The notes under the pieces were generated by a model. The model was not told where the DNA came from, ran no database searches, and saw nothing but the letters and a program-made list of their open reading frames with translations. From contig CP103027.1 in the NCBI GenBank assembly GCA_024752435.1, forward strand, positions 62,001 to 126,000: DNA of 64,000 bases, given 5' to 3'. How positions within the stretch are numbered: position 1 is the first letter of the stretch; the number at the start of each line of letters is the position of its first letter. Below are positions 11,250-22,389 of this stretch, piece by piece. The position numbers and the translations under genes are program-made. This stretch comes from Allantophomopsis cytisporea (taxonomy: Eukaryota > Ascomycota > Leotiomycetes > Phacidiales > Phacidiaceae).

Positions 11250-13218
11250 TCACCCAGCAATACCAACAATTATACGTTTTCTCAACGACAGCTTCTCAGG
11301 TGGATTCGCAGCTTCCTCTTCAGCTATGCGTTTATCCTCCTCATTAAACCAATCAGCCTCTGAGAAATCCATCTCCTCAAGTGGGACGGTCTTGGTCTTA
11401 TACCACCACTATGATCGAGAATTAGCAATGATCAAAATCAAGAGAGAAGGATAAGAGGGTCTTACCTTGTAGACGAGATAATCGGCAATATACAGCGGCA
11501 CGGAGATGTACGTCGAGAAGAAATTGCTGGCGCTCGACTTTGCACCGAAGGGGAAGATGGCAAGATAGAACTCAGCAATCAAGATGAGAGCGATGATCAC
11601 GAGACCAGCCCATTGACCATATGGTGCAAGACGATCGATGAAGGGAAGTGTTCTCCACGAGATACCCTGAGCCTTGAGACCGTTTCGGAAGCGAATGTGT
11701 TGGATGTACAGGATAGCCCACTTTCAATTATCAGTCACAGCACATAGAAACGAGCAGAGGGATAGGAGTGATGAAAGCGAGGGGATGTGAACATACCTGA
11801 ATGAAACTGGATACGCCAACGAGTGATGAGAACCAGTTGTAGACGACTTGTGCCTCGTTATTGCAGTTGAGATAGCAGAGGCCTCCACCGAGCACCGTGC
11901 TAACAACAAGACTCAATCTCGGACGACCCTTCGAATCCTTCTTGCCAAAAGCACTGTGGATGAGATTCAAGTCGGCCATGAACGTCAACGCACGACTGGC
12001 AATGTAGATACTCGTGATACCGCAACTGAGCACCGTGACGAAGATGAACCCATTAAGGATATGCGCCAACCACATAAGGTTCGCGCGCTCAATAGCAATC
12101 ACGAAAGGCGACGCAAGCGTCCCGGACTCGTTCGAGAGGCGCGCATCATCGTACGGCACACACATGCCCACCAGCCAGATGTTGAGGACGAAGAACGAGC
12201 ACATGCGCCAGAACAGCGGCTTGACCGTTGCCTTGACGGTCTTGCGCGGCTCCATTGCCTCGCCTGCGATGGTGGCGATGTGTTCGCCGCCGCCGAAGGA
12301 GAAGCCGGCTTGGATGAAGGCCTTGCAGATGCCGCGGATGCCGTTGTTGAAGGCGCCCGGGTTCTTCCAGTAGGTGAATTCGATGGGGCCGTTTGTGGCT
12401 GCGATGCCGCCGGAGGTCATGACGATCATGAAGATGATCATCGCGACGATGGCGATGCATTTGATCGCTGACTGGTTGGCCGTTAGCTCTTTCTCTTGCT
12501 ATGTTGAGGAGGGTGTCTTGCCATCCAGAATTCTACTTCGCCGTATAGCTTCACTTCGAATACGTTGACTGCTACCATTATCACGAGGAAGATTGTAATC
12601 CATGCTGCTAAGGGTATGACGTCTGTTGACGGCCAGAATTTGAGCACGGATACTGCGGCTGTGATTTCCGCGGGGATGATCATGACCCAGGAGAACCAGA
12701 AGTTGATGCCATTTGCGAAACCGGCGGCGGGATCAATGTATTCGGATGCTTGACGGATGAAACCTCCAGTGATGGGCTTGTACGTCGTCTGTAGAGACCA
12801 TTAGCAAGTGATAGAAGTCAACAGATTCGATTTTTGGACTGACCATCTCTCCAACTGACATATACATTTCGTAGACCAACAATCTTCCCAAGTCAGTTTG
12901 GCTCGAGTAGCTTGTGGAGACGACTCACGCTATGATGGAGTATGCGATAGCTGTACCAGCTGGTCCAGCATATCTCAATGCTGTTCCGGTACCAACCCAA
13001 AGACCTGTTCCAATACCAGCGCCAAAAGTCATCATCATGATTTGTCTTCGGCCCAACGATCTCCTGAATCCCTTATCGTCTCTTTCAACCAAGCTGGTGG
13101 AACCAACTTCAATGTCCCCCTCCGCTACCGCAACTCCTGTCTTCTTCTCATCTTGAGAGCCGGATATGGAGCTGCCACTACCTGATGGGGTGTTGATGGC
13201 TGCCATAGTCGGAATCAC
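11250..13218 (-). CDS. Amino acid permease (APC superfamily, YAT type)
   Basis: Six exons: 13218-12929, 12883-12844, 12788-12522, 12471-11797, 11720-11466 and 11408-11250, giving 561 residues. A hydrophilic N-terminus is followed by RRQIMMMTFGAGIGTGLWVG, the hallmark first membrane span of yeast-type amino acid transporters, then GEMTTYKPITGGF. About twelve hydrophobic segments follow. The cytosolic C-terminus contains WWYKTKTVPLEEMDF, also typical of the family. It imports amino acids by proton symport across the plasma membrane; the substrate cannot be read from sequence. One exon is only 40 nt. The intron at 12521-12472 begins with GC (ATG|GCAAGA), because no GT donor would keep the conserved EVEFW...AIKCIAI junction. 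An in-frame ATG at 13206 is an alternative start. Confidence 0.9.
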
Positions 13219-13810
13219 TTGAAGTCTGAATCTTGACGAAATCTTTACAAGAAGAGATGAACTAGGTGGACAGAGGCATCTAATATATTATCTATTGCTA
13301 CTTGAGGTCCTTATCTCGAGAGATTTACACGTCCTTGTCTGGGTTCTATCAAAGCATATCTCCAAGTATACATATATCTTAACTGTGCTTTCGCTAACCT
13401 GAAATGCGAAATACGAAATGCAGGCCTCAACATTGGCACTGTATACCTTTTACCTACCTTTATCTGTCCTGTCACGAGGCCAAACAGCGCCCATAACGCC
13501 GGTGATAAAGAGATTGCGTATCAGAGATAGTTGAGTGTTATCAGGTTGTGGATCTGGATAATGCCTGTACCCGATAGATCTGCAGCAGGGAGGGGGTATA
13601 CCCCGCATAGTAAGGTGGGGGATGAGCCGGACTCATTTTACATCTACCGATCAGGCTGGATATTATTTTAGGATTATTAAGTCGTAGTACTAGTAATTCC
13701 AATATTGACTCTACTATATTAATTAGTGAGATCTCGGTGCAGAAGAAACTTGATTACGACCAGACAGCCATCAAAAGCGTATATACACTTGGATTCATCA
13801 CCAAATAATC

Positions 13811-14627
13811 ATGGGTAAACACGTTGTTTTTGACGTCGTTGGAACGTGTGTAGTAAGTCTACCAGCAAGTCACCATTCAAATCTTGGCTTACGATTTGCA
13901 GGATTACGACGCCTATTTCAATGCCATCGATCATCGCCTGGGAGATAAGTTGCGAGCGGAGGGCATCAAACCAAGACTCCTCGGATTTGCCTGGATAGAA
14001 GCGGCCGAACGTGAATACACCTATCTCGCCATCTCAGGTAGATATGTAACGTTTCAACAGACGTTTGAACCACTCTTCTATCGCATGTTGTGGATGGCGG
14101 GTATTGAGGAGCCCAGAAAATTTGCCACTGATGAGGATAACGCATACATTCAGGACGCCTACACCAAGTTGACCTTGAGACCCGGCTTGAATGAATGTTT
14201 CCAGAAGTTGAGGGATGCTGGAGTCACGGTTTGGTGTTTGACTGCTGGAGATACGAAGAGAGTTAGAGGATACTTCTTGACTGCTGGTGTGGAAATGCCA
14301 GAGGAGAATTTTACTTCAGTGAGTTCTTCATTTGCCATTCAAAGACGACATAGAACTAATACATTGCAGTGTGATCAAAGTGGTGTAGCAAAGCCAGCTC
14401 CTGGTGCATATCAGCCGTTACTAGAAAAGTTCCAAGCAGCTGGTGATGAGGCGTGGTTTGCCGCTGCGCATATGTGGGACGTATCCGCTGCGAAACGGAC
14501 TGGATTCAAGGGAGCATACTGTTCAGTATGGGAAAAAGAGCCTTGTACAGAGCTGTTTGGGACAATGGACGTCATGGCAAATACATTGCCAGAGATGGCT
14601 GACGGAATTATCAACTTCAAATCATAG
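13811..14627 (+). CDS. HAD-superfamily hydrolase, type II 2-haloacid dehalogenase-like
   Basis: Three exons: 13811-13852, 13902-14318 and 14370-14627, giving 238 residues. The 42-nt first exon encodes MGKHVVFDVVGTCV with the nucleophile Asp8 of HAD motif I. Motif II is LTAGD (Thr128 region), motif III the Lys of AKPAPG (Lys161), and motif IV HMWDVSAAKRTG (Asp190). The size matches L-2-haloacid dehalogenase-type enzymes, which hydrolyse small halogenated acids or related substrates. Fungal members are generally uncharacterised, so the substrate is unknown. The motif I Asp is retained, so it is likely active. An in-frame ATG at 13884, inside the first intron, would give an N-terminus without the nucleophile and is rejected. 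Confidence 0.88.
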
Positions 14628-14787
14628 GCCGTATTGGCAGTAATGAAACAGCTCGTTAAGCTTCAACAGTGTACGTGTTCATGCAGATTGCTTATCATAC
14701 ATCAGCATTCTGAAGCACATTGTTATTATCGCCTGCTTTGTCCCCTGGTCATGAGCTGTTGATATGAAGTGCCGGGATCAAGCATTT

Positions 14788-14809
14788 CGGCGCGGCGCGG
14801 CGCGGCGCG
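14788..14809. repeat. Short GC-only tandem repeat in AT-rich surroundings
   Basis: About four units of GGCGC stand in a run of 22 G/C bases within otherwise AT-leaning non-coding DNA, just downstream of the dehalogenase gene. It is strongly CpG-rich. Confidence 0.85.
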
Positions 14810-15666
14810 AATTGATGTACGTAGCCATAATCGAGGGTGAATTGCCACAACTAAGATGGCTTTGTTTTTCCAAGATATTTCTACTGCATTTAACTATCCG
14901 GACATATTGGGTTAAGTTGATTGCTCTCCGAAAACATTTCAATCTAAACATGAAGTTATCAACTGACTTGTGGTATGAATATGAATGAGGCTTGGAAGTT
15001 AGGACGCGGAAAACCACTTCGGAGAATTGAGCAACCACGCACCGGCAGTTCGTTGGGGACTGTCTGGGGACTCGCACTAGATATACAAAGGCGGGCACTA
15101 AGACTTTCTGTAGCGATGTCACAGCGCCCCCAATCTACAAAATAAGGCTCAACTTCAATCTTTCGAAACAAAAGTGGGATTTTCCAGGAGTCGCCCAGGA
15201 CTCTTTTCCTGTTCATAGAAAAGAAGGTTGGGCTCAGATTCCAAACCCTAGTATAAAATCTGGGATTACGTACCGATGTAGTATGTATGATAGCGCGGAG
15301 CTCAGAGCTATGTTATAAGTATATAGCTTCATTCATATAGTATTTGTAGCTCGGTTTCTGCTTATCGTGTCTGGCATCGCAGAATTATCAGTTTAAGCCA
15401 ATGCTTATCGTATACATTGAAACCCTCGAGACGCGTAAACTGTACCCTCAATGGGTTATCTATGAGACAGCCCCATATGCAATCTATCAAGACATCTTCA
15501 ATGGCTGTTTGGCTGCTTGCAGATAAGATACATCGAGATAATGGTGTCTTCTTACATTCATGCCACCCAATCAACACTTATTGGTATTTCCTACTCCATT
15601 TCCAGTCTTAGTTCGCTGATATAACGATACAAGTACAGCGAAGCTGTATATGGACCGTTCAATCCT

Positions 15667-15869
15667 TCAGAATTTGGGTGTGAACACTGCAAACAAGGAC
15701 TTATCCTTAGTGAGTGGCACGCCTTACAAATTTCGGTGGAATAGCAGGAGAAATTTGCCATACGATCAGGGCGAATCTCGTTGCTCCAACATGAATGATT
15801 TGGACAGTATTCTACAGTGTGAATCCAGTGCCAATTGTTTGTATACCGAATATCAAAGACATAGCACAT
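15667..15869 (-). CDS. Possible small Cys/Trp-rich protein (weak)
   Basis: From the ATG at 15869 the minus strand encodes MCYVFDIRYTNNWHW, then several Cys residues (EYCPNHSCW, FSCYS, ICKAC). The look is that of the small cysteine-rich proteins common in fungal accessory regions. A GTAAGG donor (15727) and TTTGCAG acceptor (15687) would define a 41-nt intron and a stop at 15667, giving about 53 residues. Without splicing the frame runs on to 15591. I cannot name a family. It sits in the degraded block, so it may itself be a remnant. Confidence 0.25.
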
Positions 15870-16163
15870 AAGAAGTTGTCCGGATAGCTTTTGAGTCGAG
15901 GCGCTTTTAGATTTGGACGGAGTTATGCCCATAATTTAAGCTTATTTTATGTATGCTAAATCGGCCAATTCGGCGGGGTTTGAAGTCAAACTCGGATTAC
16001 TTAGCACTTGCTTAGATTTAGGGTCAGACACATCATCAACTCTTATCCAAAGTCCTTCATTTCCTTCTGAGACCTTAAGGCCGTCGCGGTTAGCTTTCTA
16101 TCTAGATCCCACTGCCAAAGTTTCTATCCGCCACCTTCTGTCCATTGTTCAACAACCAATCAA

Positions 16164-17123
16164 ATGACTTCAAAAGGCACTCCTCATCATATGGTTTCTA
16201 TCGGGATGCTCCCATCAGACCCATCCATTGTCTTTGAAGAGTCGGGCTATTTCATCTGGAACGAACCAAATTTCTCTCTTCCCTCGCCCGCTGAAGTTCG
16301 CGCAAACGATGGTCTTGGGAAGAAGAGAGCGCGTGACCCAGTCAAATTGGAAGAGCTGAATCTCATTGTCAAATAGGAAAATAAATCACAATTGCAGAAG
16401 GATAGTGTATGTGAGCAATTCGTCGGCTCCTATCTGATCAACTACCTGTTCCTGAAGTATATGGCTGGTTGCAGGGTTCGGATGAAATTTTCATCTACAT
16501 GGAGCTTGTCAGAGGCGAAACGTTGGAGGACAGATGGGATTCACTTCCCAAAGACGAAAGAATAGGTGTTTGTCAGCAGCTCCAAAATATGTTGTTAGAG
16601 TTACGCAAGTTGAAACAGGATCCAGAGGACCAGTTCATTAGTAAGTATCTGAATTAAATACGAAACTTGTCAGCTAATCTTTTTGGGAGGCTCCATCGAT
16701 CGTCAACCTCTCTTAGATGTTATCTTTGATCATAAGCCTGCTGCTAGTCCGTTCAATTCAGCCAAGAAGCTCTACGACTAGCTCTCTCATCTGACCAAGC
16801 AAGATCTAGAAATGCATTGGCCAGATCTTTCACAAATCCCTGATCCGTTTCGGGATTTCCTCCCAGATACCTCCCCTATTACCTTTACTCATGCTGATCT
16901 TCATCCAAGCAACATCTTAGTATCTATTGACAACCCGTATCGTATAGTGGCTATTATTGATTGGCATCAGTCAGGTTGGTATCGAAACTATTGGGAATAT
17001 TGTAAAACTGTGTTTACAGCCGAACTAGATGGAGAGTGGGAGACCGATTATGTACCGAGTTTTATTGAGGTTGCAGATTGTCTTGATGCTTGGTCTTACT
17101 ATCCTCGGACTTTCGGATACTAA
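16164..17123 (+). pseudogene. APH-fold phosphotransferase pseudogene
   Basis: Recognisable end to end, in two exons (16164-16640 and 16690-17123) around a 49-nt GTAAGT intron. The catalytic loop THADLHPSN and the metal-binding IIDWHQ match the aminoglycoside phosphotransferase/choline-kinase-like fold, which is hugely expanded in filamentous fungi. In fungi these enzymes rarely concern antibiotics, and their targets are mostly unknown. The gene is broken. One base is missing in the codon at about 16374-16376, which gives an immediate TAG. In the register that restores similarity there are further stops: TAA 16382-16384, TAG 16403-16405, TGA 16412-16414 and TAG 16779-16781. At least two fit TGG-to-stop or CAG-to-TAG transitions. 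The C-terminal third is intact. Reading around the breaks is my inference from family similarity. Confidence 0.85.
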
Positions 17124-17297
17124 AGGTGACGAATCAAATCATTTTTAGACTTGCCTTGAGAAATAATTGGATAAAGTAATGCCTTGGATTGAAAGCATGT
17201 TTATGATACATGATAGTTTGATTAAATTCAAAGAGCGTCTGTCCAAGACTAGTGAGATAACTTGAAAACACATGCACGTATCACCGGACCCACAATT

Positions 17298-17755
17298 CTA
17301 AACCTTAGGGGCATCAGCCAGGATATCCAGGGCTGATTGATCGATCAACCCATCTTTCACCAAAGCTTCCATATATGCTTGGAGCCAGTTCTGGCAATTC
17401 TCCCCCTATGTTACAAATTTACTCACTGATAAGCTTTACAGTAGGAATTGCTTACAACGAACAGATACAATGGCTTCTTGCTAACACCAGGCGTGGGAAC
17501 GCTCTGGGCCTTGGAGTCAAGCTGAAGCAGCTGGCTTTCTTCAGTAGTTCCCAGCGAGATCATCTTGCTTCGCCTCCTCGTCTTTTCTATATCATAGGCA
17601 TCCTTAATCTCAAGACCATAGCCCTAGAAAGGATAACCAAGTGCGTTGATTACCTTCCCATCTAACGCGTCCTGTTGCTCAGGATCGAACATTGCCCAGT
17701 GTGCAGGGACTCGTTTCTTCTCGGGATAGAGTATCAGAAATACCTCGCGAGACAT
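17298..17755 (-). pseudogene. Small fungal-specific family gene with one nonsense codon
   Basis: Two exons, 17755-17456 and 17405-17298. The protein begins MSREVFLILYPEKKRVPAHW and ends NCQNWLQAYMEALVKDG followed by a short tail to a TAG stop at 17298. This start and end match an uncharacterised family of about 130-150 residues that is widespread in ascomycete accessory regions (recalled, not searched). The intron is a clean GTAAGC...ATAG of 50 nt that joins in phase. Codon 44 is TAG (17626-17624), in the spot where relatives usually have a Gln/Ser before Gly. A CAG-to-TAG change would explain it. The frame is otherwise open for all 135 sense codons. It may be a recent pseudogene, a strain polymorphism, a sequencing error or a read-through stop. 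Function unknown. Confidence 0.7.
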
Positions 17756-18016
17756 CTTGAACGGCGTAGACTAGATGACATGTTAGCATGATATCTGGTT
17801 CATATTGAGAGAGAAGGAGAGGGACGAGCCTTGATAGAATACGGATATCAAAAATTCAAATATCTTGGGAACGACTAAGAGGAATTATAAAGAACTTTTC
17901 TATTTGATGAATTTTAAGAAACGATTCGGAAGGTTCTTGAGTATTTGTCTATTTTGCTTGGGTAGAGAGCATGAGACTAATCTGAATTATTATCTCTGAC
18001 TCAAGAGGACTGGGGG

Positions 18017-18379
18017 TTATGGAGCAGGATCAAAAGTTAGCCGCCAACATTTCTTCACCCTTGTATTTTTGTTTTGAGGTAAAAACCAATATATGGCATT
18101 TAGATAACATGTGGTCCTTGAACCAGCAGGTCTACGCTTTCCAAGATTTTCAATCAAGATGCAATTTGACAACTGCAAGTTTATCTTCTGCTTAGGTTCA
18201 ACAGATAACCAGCCAAATTTTCTTTCCGTTTTATCGGGCAATTTCTCAACAGCTTCTTCGGAATATATTTGTGGATGTGTGTGCAAGAATAGTACAATTG
18301 TATTGCTTTTTACCTTCAAAATTAAATAAATCACATTCCATGCAATTTTTAGTGATCTCAGGATTTTATATCGTAACAA
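18017..18379 (-). pseudogene. Unrecognised coding-like fragment
   Basis: An open stretch of 120 codons whose second half (from about residue 45, KLPDKTERKFGWLSVEP through CYLNAIYWFLPQNK to a WRLTFDPAP end) has protein-like composition: conserved-looking Trp, Cys and Tyr residues, and amphipathic spacing. The first half is AT-rich and random-looking. That suggests a 5'-truncated remnant rather than an intact gene. I cannot name the family with confidence. Confidence 0.3.
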
Positions 18380-19175
18380 CAGAATAATTTCATTTGTTTA
18401 CAGTCAATTCTCTCGACAGTTCTAGGTATTGTCACTGCAACTTGTGCCCCTTAATTCCTAGGACTCAGGCATGCTATTGTGATATCTTCTTGAAGCTCAG
18501 ATCTATTCCACTTCACCTATAATCCTGGTAAACAAATGTTGGTGGTACGTAAGTCTCAAATCCTAATACGTGGATAACTTGTCGGTCCTGAAGAGAGCCA
18601 TGATTGGTAAGAGTGACTCGTCGCGACCCTTAACAGCGGCCTTGAAATATTGCTAAGCGCGCGGCAGCATGCATCGAATATAATACAGTGGAGTCGCCGA
18701 GGTGTGCACTTTTCAATGAATGGCAACTACAAATTATAGCAAGTCCCGTTATAGAACGAATGCCAATCAAGTCTAGACTCTGCTGAGGTCAATCGTCAAT
18801 TCAAAGGGGTCCAGATCTCTTGAGAACATGCGCTGCGAAGTGACTCATAGATGCTAAGTTGCTGTGGATGAACACTATTGGAATAGGATGTTTTTACTCG
18901 GTATTTGAAGTTGTCAAGTTATGTTCAAACTTTAGTATGAGATCGAGACTCTTTTCATGTTTCATTTAGCCCGTAAAGCAAAGGAAGTGATACGATATGA
19001 TGCGAAAAATTACACTACCACAACTTCGGACATGTTACAACATTCATTGATTTCAAAAACCATTGTTTCGACGCATAACAAACATTTGTATAGGAAATCT
19101 GCTGTAACAATAGTATAAACCCCCAGAATTACAATCGTTCTTGTTGCATCCTTCACTCCTGATAAGTACAACAGA

Positions 19176-19466
19176 CTATCTAATGGAGAATTCATCGTTC
19201 CGACTCTCTTGAATTCTCGCCCTCTTCGTCTCATCTTGATTTTTGTGCGTCAAATGGATGTAATTCTTGAACTGCTTCGAAATCTTCACGACCGTCTCGA
19301 GATGCTTGACTTCTAATACCACTATCTTTTTATTGGCTCTTCTCGCCTCAAACTGTGCCAGTGCTACAGCTGTTTGGATCGCGTTACGGATCTCTCGCCC
19401 GTTCCATTTAACAGCAGCAATGTTATCGTTGGAAACGGCGTATATAGCTGCATCATGGTCAATAGA
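19176..19466 (-). pseudogene. C-terminal fragment of a fungal AAA ATPase
   Basis: About 97 codons encode the end of a AAA+ ATPase. WNGREIRNAIQTAVALAQFEA is the region after the arginine fingers, where the lid helices begin; it is followed by HLETVVKISKQFKNYIH, a basic helix, and the end SRNDEFSIR. This is the C-terminal signature of a large fungal AAA family (nuclear or ER-type, poorly characterised). The Walker A and B motifs and the long N-terminus are absent. The 0.8 kb towards 20.27 kb has no similar sequence in any frame I could read, and there is no credible promoter. It is a decayed, 5'-truncated relic. The frame itself is undamaged over this piece. Confidence 0.75.
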
Positions 19467-20271
19467 GACTCTGCTTTTATCAACGACTAGTGCACAACTC
19501 CGAGGTTTGTACAATGTAGAACGGACGAAATACCAATCTTCCTCAGTCCGTGGTCTTATGTGATAGTTTTGTGATATCAGAATCTAAAATGAAAGACGTT
19601 GATTGAACGGAGTGGCAATTCTCTTCGTTCTGCAACTAGATTTACCCCTTTACGGATTGTCCATTTCTATTGTGCAACAGGGTGCAGTTATATATTGGGA
19701 AGAGCACACTGGTATCCTCGTGTTGGCATATACTGTTAGCGAATGGCTACCAATACGTATTAAGCTTCAGACATGCAAAACATACATATGCTGCTCAACA
19801 CCCTTTTCCCAATACTAACGCAGCATCATTGCTTAAAAACGATTTACAAGTCTCAAAATTTCCCATTTGTAGATAAAAAGCAAGACTTCTTGTTTTTGTA
19901 TCTTAAAAGTCAAAAGGTTTGCATAACAATGTCTTTTGTTCTCTTGGACTTTTAATATCTACTATTTAATCCTCCCAACTGCTCTTTAAGGGCCTTTTGA
20001 ATGATTACACTAGCTATATGTAGCTTCTTCCTCATAAACAAATGACTGGGTTTCACCTTATCATGCTTGCTTCTGAAGTCAACTGGCATTTGTATGCCAG
20101 CCTGCCAGCCTCATTCCGGGTAAATGCGGCTAATTTATATTATAAAGGACACCGTGGATATAAACAACCTTCTAATTAGTTTACCATATCTAGTGTACAA
20201 AATCCTCAACTGAAACATATTGCGGTATATCTTCTGCAATCTTCTTGCAATTGTTCTTAAATACTACCAAA

Positions 20272-22389
20272 ATGTCATTATCTATTGCTACTGGTGTCAA
20301 GAGTCTTGTTTCCGTTGGCGTTAGCCTGAAAGATATCAGTGTGTTAGTCCAGCACGCTTGCAAGTTTGGCAACTGGATAAGTACTCCGAGCATTGACCAG
20401 GAGCTTGTCGAACTCATTGGTGAATTTGAAGCAATCATTCGGCGTCGTGGCTTAATCGATGTTGGAAAAATGCAAAGGAACTGGGGGGTAATAGATTCAA
20501 TTTATGAAGGTACTCACATCAAACGTTCTTCACGTCCGCCGTTCCAAGATAAGCAAACGTTAACCAGCTTTACATGGATAATGATTTGCATAGTCGCTGC
20601 CCTAGACTCTTGCATGCCTTCGGAATCTATTGTCGAATTCATCACTCGCCTATTTGTAAAGATACTTCGAAAAGATGGAAATGAAGATCTTACAGCGTCT
20701 CTCCGGATCACACTTCCTGTCAATGTCGAGTCGTGGAGGTCTCAAGGCTGCGTTCGAGGTATAACAGCTGAAATCCCAAAATTGATAGAGGAATGCCGCT
20801 ACAGAATTGTCAAAGAGAGAGTCATCCCGGGTGTCAACTACGCAGAGTGTCAAGAAATGGAAAGATTCTTCGCCTGGATGATGGCTGAAGCGACGAGTGG
20901 TTGGTCGTGTGTTTCTGCAACTGTATTTGCCGTCGCAGAAAGCCTAAGTCATGTTGGCCTCCAGATACGGACCAAGGGTGACCGAATACATGAAAACGAG
21001 CCTGTGATACGTTTCAGTGAAGACCCTGAAGTGCGTAGTAGACTTTTGGGGTTCGGGGGTGATGCTATTCGAGAAAGTGCAGCACAACAGATCTCATATC
21101 CCAAAGATCAGCCAAAATTGATGATTGACGCTATTTCAGGGGATCGGGAGATCATCCGTAAGATGGAACTCTGTTGGTATCGTGGGCATGAAGCTGCTAA
21201 ATCTTTGAGACTTCTACCAACGGCTTCGCGAGCTACAGATAGAGCAGACGTGGAATACGAACTTGACAGCTCTTTTTCACCCAAAATGACTAAGAAGTTC
21301 GATATAGGGCATACACTGCTTGGTCAACATGCCTTTCCTCATCTTACACAAGACATTCTCCTTGGACTCGAGCAAATGACAAAAGGTTGCTCTCAAGAAG
21401 CACTTGTGTGGTTGCAATCTCATACAGGGTTGGAATATCTAAGCCAAGCAACTTCTGAAGACGAGAAAAATTCAGAATATATGAACCTGTGGGTTCAATA
21501 CGAAGCAATGGTTTTTGGATTCTATTACAGCCTATTCTAGTCTCTGATCTCTATGGACTTCATATCTGAAAATGTCTATTTCCGGGGTATCTGGGGATTC
21601 CGCAGTACTCGATTTCTGGCAATGTGCACACAATTCAACAGCCATCTTCAACGCGGAACAGTTACACGCACGCATATCCTCTATATGCTTTCTGCAATGT
21701 ACAATGGACGCCAAAAAGCCTACTCCGACGCAAAATCATCTTTGGGACTAGTCGGGGTGATGGGAACAATATCTGTGCTGTCAATGCCATTACTTCGAAT
21801 ATCCGATAATCCTGAGGATATCGCAAAATTTGCTCTTGTTGATTTACCTATCATTGGGTTAGCCTCTGAGAACGGCGGCGAGTTGTATTCTGGCAACATT
21901 GGAGGTCTCGAGTTCTCCAAGCCCACAATGCAAGCAAAACAGATCATTCCAAGAGCCCCTATGCAAGAGTGGTCAGTTCACGCGAAGATGGGCATGGTTT
22001 TGGGGGAAGGGGGAAACGGCGTCGTCATGGCTGTTCGATGTGGTGGAAGGCTTGTTGGGTGGTTTGGTCCGTTGGATGCCGACAGGACTTTTCTTGACTC
22101 TTCGTATATGAAAAGGGGTCATGAAGGCGAAATCGGTTATCAGGATCGAGGGTCTGTTATGGGATATGAGATTACGGATGAGCACTGGCAAAGTGGAAAG
22201 GTTCACAAGCCATGGTATTCGGAAGATGGAATTTATTTGATCGTACATTCTAAAGATTGTAAAGCTTTGAGATACGCTGCTACTGGACTATATGCTGGTA
22301 ATAGCGAAGAAGTTGTCATTGCAACGGATGATATAGGTGCGGCCTTTGGTAGGATTGAAGCGCAACAAGGCGGTGTCATAATTGCTTAG
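20272..22389 (+). pseudogene. Large fungal-specific family gene interrupted by one TAG
   Basis: One uninterrupted register of 706 codons from the ATG at 20272 (MSLSIATGVKSLVSVGVSL) to TAG at 22387-22389, broken only by TAG at 21538-21540 (codon 423). Both halves belong together: the 4 codons between that stop and the next Met keep the frame, and the segment FGFYYSLF|SLISMDF has the length expected in relatives. It resembles an uncharacterised ascomycete family of about 650-700 residues with no catalytic motif I can name (recalled, not searched). The stop falls where relatives have a Lys/Gln, so CAG-to-TAG is the simplest explanation. The alternatives are two separate proteins, read-through, or a sequencing error. 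Codon usage looks normal on both sides, which implies recent damage. Confidence 0.75.

Noticed and set aside
11848..12471. 207-codon plus-strand frame across the permease
   Set aside because: Antisense shadow of permease exon 4; Arg/His/Glu-rich and without conserved motifs.
13884..13901. ATG at 13884 as start of the dehalogenase
   Set aside because: It lies in the first intron and would remove the catalytic Asp8 coded by the 42-nt first exon.
16164..16376. Separate 70-residue gene
   Set aside because: It is the N-terminal part of the APH-like pseudogene; similarity resumes in another frame beyond the stop.
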